Shown in pieces: positions 16,667-19,601 of a stretch of 19,601 nucleotides of DNA. The DNA comes from an uncultured Prevotella sp. (GTDB lineage: Bacteria; Bacteroidota; Bacteroidia; Bacteroidales; Bacteroidaceae). Under the pieces are notes generated by a model, which saw only the letters and a list, made by a program, of their open reading frames with translations, did no database searches and was not told the DNA's origin. Position 1 is the stretch's first letter, and every line of letters starts with the position of its first letter. A program made the position numbers and the translations under genes. The DNA lies in assembly GCA_905198745.1 (NCBI GenBank), contig CAJKDU010000044.1, forward strand, positions 1 through 19,601, read 5' to 3'.

Positions 16667-17422
16667 TTAGAACTTAAACATGTCGCTGATGGTCAGCAGT
16701 CCGCTGTGCTGCTGTGTGTATTCGGCTGCGAGCACGGCTCCCATGGCGAAGCCCTGACGGGAGTGGGCATCGTGGGTGATGGTAATCTTGTCGGCCTCGC
16801 TGTTGTAGGTGATGGTGTGGATGCCAGGCACCTCGTCGCGGCGGATGCTCTCGATGGGCAGTTCGTCGGCGGCCACCTCGTTGGTGCCGGTCACGGTGCC
16901 GTCGGCATGGCGCTGCACACCCTTGACCCACTTGTCCTTGCGGTCCACATCGTTCAGTATTTCCTCGGCGAGTGTGATGGCGGTGCCGCTTGGTGCGTCG
17001 AGCTTGTGGATGTGGTGGGTTTCCTCCATCTTCACGTCATATTGCGGGAACTGGTTCATGATTTTGGCGAGATAGCGGTTCACGGCAGAGAAGATGGCCA
17101 CGCCTACTGAGAAGTTGCTTGCCCAGAAGAGCGTCTGTCCACCCTCTGTGCACATGCGCTTCACGTCGTCGCCGTGCTCCTTCATCCATCCTGTGGAGCC
17201 CGACACCACCTTCACGTTGTGCTTGAAGGCACGCAGGTAGTTGCCGTAAGCGGCAGTGGGGTTGGTGAACTCGATAGCCACGTCGGCAGAGGCGAACTGT
17301 GGACTGTCGAAGTCTTGCTGGTTATCAATGTCTATCACGCATACAATCTCGTGGCCGCGGTCCTTGGCAATCTGCTCAATCATCTTGCCCATCTTGCCGT
17401 AGCCTATCAAAGCTATTTTCAT
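16667..17422 (-). CDS. dapB: 4-hydroxy-tetrahydrodipicolinate reductase
   Basis: This 251-residue cytoplasmic enzyme carries out the second committed step of the diaminopimelate/lysine pathway, reducing 4-hydroxy-tetrahydrodipicolinate with NAD(P)H. The product feeds lysine and peptidoglycan cross-link synthesis. The N-terminal GYGKMGKMI (7-15) is the Rossmann nucleotide-binding loop, EFTNPTAA (51-58) and SGSTGW (74-79) are conserved, and the active site is EETHHIHKLDAPSGTA (133-148), with the His pair at 136-137 and Lys140. Length fits the short form common in Bacteroidota. It is the first gene of the minus-strand operon, with a well-formed promoter directly upstream at 17454-17485, and lepB follows after 12 bases. 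Confidence 0.96.
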   Translation of the reverse strand: MKIALIGYGKMGKMIEQIAKDRGHEIVCVIDIDNQQDFDSPQFASADVAIEFTNPTAAYGNYLRAFKHNVKVVSGSTGWMKEHGDDVKRMCTEGGQTLFWASNFSVGVAIFSAVNRYLAKIMNQFPQYDVKMEETHHIHKLDAPSGTAITLAEEILNDVDRKDKWVKGVQRHADGTVTGTNEVAADELPIESIRRDEVPGIHTITYNSEADKITITHDAHSRQGFAMGAVLAAEYTQQHSGLLTISDMFKF

Positions 17423-17453
17423 AATTGCTGTTTATTATTAATTATAATGACTG

Positions 17454-17485
17454 CAAATATACGCCAAAATCGCAAGAAGAACAAA
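17454..17485 (-). promoter_or_regulatory. Promoter of the dapB-lepB operon
   Basis: Read on the minus strand, TTTG (17482-17485) is followed after exactly 20 bases by TATATTTG (17454-17461), matching the Bacteroidota -33 TTTG and -7 TAnnTTTG elements. Transcription would start a few bases downstream, near 17447, leaving a short AT-rich leader before the dapB ATG at 17422. A second TAnnTTTG match (TAATTTTG) overlaps the -33 element and could be an alternative, more distal start. Confidence 0.8.
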
Positions 17486-17551
17486 ATTATCCCCCGTTTT
17501 TTACTTTTCATGGCCTAAATAGAGGCTTTTAATAAAGAAAAGGGGAAAACA

Positions 17552-17583
17552 TTTGGCCAAGAAAAGTTTTTGGCGTAATTTTG
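17552..17583 (+). promoter_or_regulatory. Promoter of the PCMD lipoprotein operon
   Basis: TTTG (17552-17555), 20 bases, then TAATTTTG (17576-17583) matches the Bacteroidota primary promoter very well. The expected transcription start near 17590 is about 20 bases from the ATG at 17612. The spacer contains an interrupted palindrome, GCCAA (17556-17560) with TTGGC (17570-17574), extended inward by a G-T wobble and two A-T pairs. It could be a repressor or activator site lying between the two promoter elements. Confidence 0.8.
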
Positions 17584-17611
17584 CACGCAGTTACTCATAT
17601 AATAGCTATTT

Positions 17612-18772
17612 ATGAAATATCTTGGACTCGCGGCAACGCTTCTTTGTGGCCTCACGATGACGTCATGCTTCAAGGAAGAACCGCTCAATGCAGAATGTGA
17701 TATTACAGAAGCATACATACATTCGGATAACCCAACTGAGATGTTCTTCAACGTTACTGACACGCTTGTCAGAGTGTATTCCACGGAAGACAATGTGAAG
17801 TTTGATGTGAGGCGAAGTGCAGACCTTACCCAGTTGGCTCCCTATTTCCGCATCACTGATGGCGCTACCATTGAACCAGAGAATGGTTCTGTGCACGACT
17901 TTTCCGAGGGGAAGACCGTGACCTATATCGTGACCTCGCAGGATAAGGCGTGGAAACGGCAGTATGTGGTGTCGGTCAAGCCCCGAGTTGTGACTGTCCC
18001 AGATGTTATCAAATATAGTTTTGAGAATTATCATCTGAACACCAATAGGCCAGTAGGAAAGTATTATGTTTGGAGTGATCTTGATGAGAACGGCAGGGAA
18101 CTGGGCAATTGGGCCACAGGCAATGGAGGCTTCAACCTTTCAGGTGTTCCTTTTGTAAAGCCCAATAAATATCCTACTGCTCCCGATGAAAATGGAGTGG
18201 AAGGTGCTTGCGTAAAACTGACGACAAGCAAGACTGGTAGCATTGCTGCCGGTATCGGAAAACCTATTGCAGCCGGAAACCTGTTTCTTGGGAGTTTCGT
18301 AACGGACGATGCTCTTCAGCATCCTATGGAGGCTACCCATTTCGGTCTTCCTACTAATGTGAAGCCAACCAAGTTAAACGGATATTATAAATACCAGCGT
18401 GGTGCAAAGTTCATCGACAAGAATGAAAAACCTTTGGAAGGTCGTCAAGACTATGGCACAATCTATGCAGTGCTGTATGATAACCATGACGAGAACGGCA
18501 ACAGCATCGTGCTTGATGGAAACAATGTGCAGACCCATGGCAACATCGTTGCTCTTGCCAAATTGCCCGACATTGACAACACCCCCGAGTGGACACACTT
18601 CAGCATTGACTTTGTCTACAGCAAGGATGTTGACCTTGAGAAGCTGGCTAACTTTGGCTATAGCCTTGCCATCGTATGCTCTTCAAGTGTAGATGGAGCC
18701 ATTTTCGAGGGTGCTGTAGGCAGTACCCTGTGGGTAGATGAACTGAGTGTTGATTGTGCTAAAGCTGAATAA
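17612..18772 (+). CDS. PCMD-domain surface lipoprotein
   Basis: This is a 386-residue lipoprotein: the signal ends in MTSC with Cys19, and FKEEP follows, a Lys-Glu-Glu arrangement resembling the lipoprotein surface-export signal of Bacteroidota. Residues about 24-125 form an Ig-like domain of the kind preceding PCMD domains (ECDITEAYIHSDN ... QDKAWKRQYVVSVKP). Residues about 130-386 match my recollection of the putative carbohydrate metabolism domain (PCMD, PF13201), including WATGNGGFNLSG, YPTAPDENGVEGACVKLTT and the typical end LWVDELSV. The domain's molecular function is not established; a role in binding glycans at the surface is presumed from family context. It has its own promoter 29 bases upstream, and an outer-membrane protein gene follows after 5 bases. 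Domain calls are by eye. Confidence 0.88.
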   Translation: MKYLGLAATLLCGLTMTSCFKEEPLNAECDITEAYIHSDNPTEMFFNVTDTLVRVYSTEDNVKFDVRRSADLTQLAPYFRITDGATIEPENGSVHDFSEGKTVTYIVTSQDKAWKRQYVVSVKPRVVTVPDVIKYSFENYHLNTNRPVGKYYVWSDLDENGRELGNWATGNGGFNLSGVPFVKPNKYPTAPDENGVEGACVKLTTSKTGSIAAGIGKPIAAGNLFLGSFVTDDALQHPMEATHFGLPTNVKPTKLNGYYKYQRGAKFIDKNEKPLEGRQDYGTIYAVLYDNHDENGNSIVLDGNNVQTHGNIVALAKLPDIDNTPEWTHFSIDFVYSKDVDLEKLANFGYSLAIVCSSSVDGAIFEGAVGSTLWVDELSVDCAKAE

Positions 18773-18777
18773 GAAGA

Positions 18778-19530
18778 ATGAAAAAAACATTATTATCCAT
18801 CGTTTTGCTTGTAGCCTGTTCAGCACAAGCCTGGAGCGACAGCTTTCTTGACCACCTGCAGTATTATGCCCGTGCGGGCTATAGTTTGGGCGGTACGGCT
18901 CCTATTGGCATGCCTGCCACCATACGTAGCCTGGAGAAGTATTATCTCAAAGGCAATGTCACTATCGGTCTTGATGCTTATTGGGCACTGCCTAAGCATT
19001 GGGGATTGATGGGCGGACTGCACTTCGAGAACAAAGGCATGAAGATTGATGCCCGTGTGAAGAACTATCACATGGAAATCCGCAAGGGCAGCGAAAGCCT
19101 TGCCGGTGTGTTCACGGGCTATGTGCAGACCGATGTGCAGCAATGGATGGTGACCCTGCCGCTGCAAGCCACCTACGACCTCTCAAGCAAGGTGCGTCTC
19201 AAGCTTGGCCCCTATTTCTCTTATTTAGCCTCCAAGAGCTTCAGTGGCGCTGCCTACAACGGATATCTGCGCCAGGACGACCCTACAGGTCCTAAGGTGG
19301 AACTCGGCTCGGAAGAAGGAGAACGCGGTACCTACGATTTTTCCGACGATATGCGCAAGTGGCAGTTTGGCGTGGATGCCGGCTGCGACTGGTATTTCTC
19401 TCTTCGTTGGGGCGCATTTGCCGGACTGACATGGGGTGTTTCCGAGGTGTTCAAGAAAGACTTCCACACCATTGAGCAGTCGCTATATCCCATTTATGGA
19501 ACTATCGGATTAATATATCAATTCAAATAA
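18778..19530 (+). CDS. Outer-membrane beta-barrel protein (porin-like, OMP_b-brl type)
   Basis: The product is 250 residues with a signal peptide (about 1-18, LLSIVLLVACSAQA). The mature chain shows repeated amphipathic strands with aromatic girdle residues, such as YYLKGNVTIGLDAYWAL, WGLMGGLHFENKGM and WMVTLPLQATYDL. It ends in the strand IGLIYQFK, fitting an eight- to ten-strand outer-membrane barrel of the PorT/OMP_b-brl class. No substrate can be inferred. It begins 5 bases after the PCMD gene, so the two are co-transcribed and may form a surface complex. I did not recognise a specific named protein. Confidence 0.85.
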   Translation: MKKTLLSIVLLVACSAQAWSDSFLDHLQYYARAGYSLGGTAPIGMPATIRSLEKYYLKGNVTIGLDAYWALPKHWGLMGGLHFENKGMKIDARVKNYHMEIRKGSESLAGVFTGYVQTDVQQWMVTLPLQATYDLSSKVRLKLGPYFSYLASKSFSGAAYNGYLRQDDPTGPKVELGSEEGERGTYDFSDDMRKWQFGVDAGCDWYFSLRWGAFAGLTWGVSEVFKKDFHTIEQSLYPIYGTIGLIYQFK

Positions 19531-19580
19531 CAGAACAACTTTAAGAAACCCGTTGGCGGAATTAATTTAAGTTGATAAAT

Positions 19581-19601
19581 ATGAGTAAAAGGTTGTATAT
19601 A
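19581..19601 (+). CDS. Possible start of a further gene, cut by the window edge
   Basis: An ATG at 19581 opens a frame of seven codons (MSKRLYI) that runs to the end of the window. It follows an AT-rich, RBS-like stretch and lies 50 bases after the outer-membrane protein stop. No hairpin terminator is visible in the gap, so it could be the third gene of the PCMD operon. Too little is present to say what it encodes, or to be sure it is a gene. Confidence 0.35.

Overview
The window looks like a chromosome segment from a member of the Bacteroidota, most likely order Bacteroidales and a Prevotella-like genus. The evidence is a SusC/SusD pair, several lipoproteins with acidic residues just after the lipid-attached cysteine, a PCMD-domain lipoprotein, the gene order dapB-lepB-lepB-like-wbqC, and promoters of the TTTG-N20-TAnnTTTG type used by the Bacteroidota primary sigma factor. 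The genus is an inference from general resemblance; no rRNA or other marker is present.

Layout. (1) Positions 1-10303, plus strand: a tightly packed six-gene unit. It encodes a secreted subtilisin-like protease (S8), a DPP IV-type S9 peptidase overlapping it by ATGA, a SusC/RagA TonB-dependent transporter, a SusD/RagB lipoprotein, a 66-residue lipoprotein, and a two-part surface lipoprotein that is interrupted by an in-frame TAG at codon 186. The simplest reading is a peptide-scavenging version of a Sus locus: the proteases cut protein outside the cytoplasm, the SusCD complex binds and imports the oligopeptides, and the small lipoproteins assist at the cell surface. (2) A perfect 13-bp-stem terminator at 10351-10396 separates this unit from the converging one. 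(3) Positions 17422 down to 10407, minus strand: dapB, lepB, a second signal-peptidase-fold gene that has lost its catalytic residues, a WbqC-family gene, a dus gene, and a large outer-membrane protein joining a roughly 16-residue-period solenoid to a DUF3943 domain. Spacings are short or overlapping, so it is probably one operon, read from a well-formed promoter at 17454-17485. (4) Positions 17612-19530, plus strand: a divergently transcribed PCMD-domain lipoprotein and a 250-residue outer-membrane beta-barrel protein five bases apart, with the start of a possible third gene at 19581 cut by the window edge.

Most noteworthy are the protease-linked SusCD locus, the signal-peptidase paralogue with no catalytic dyad beside an intact one, the amber codon breaking the last lipoprotein of the peptide locus, and the near-identical extended promoter elements facing each other in the dapB/PCMD intergenic region. 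I saw no tRNA, rRNA, CRISPR array, insertion sequence or phage gene.
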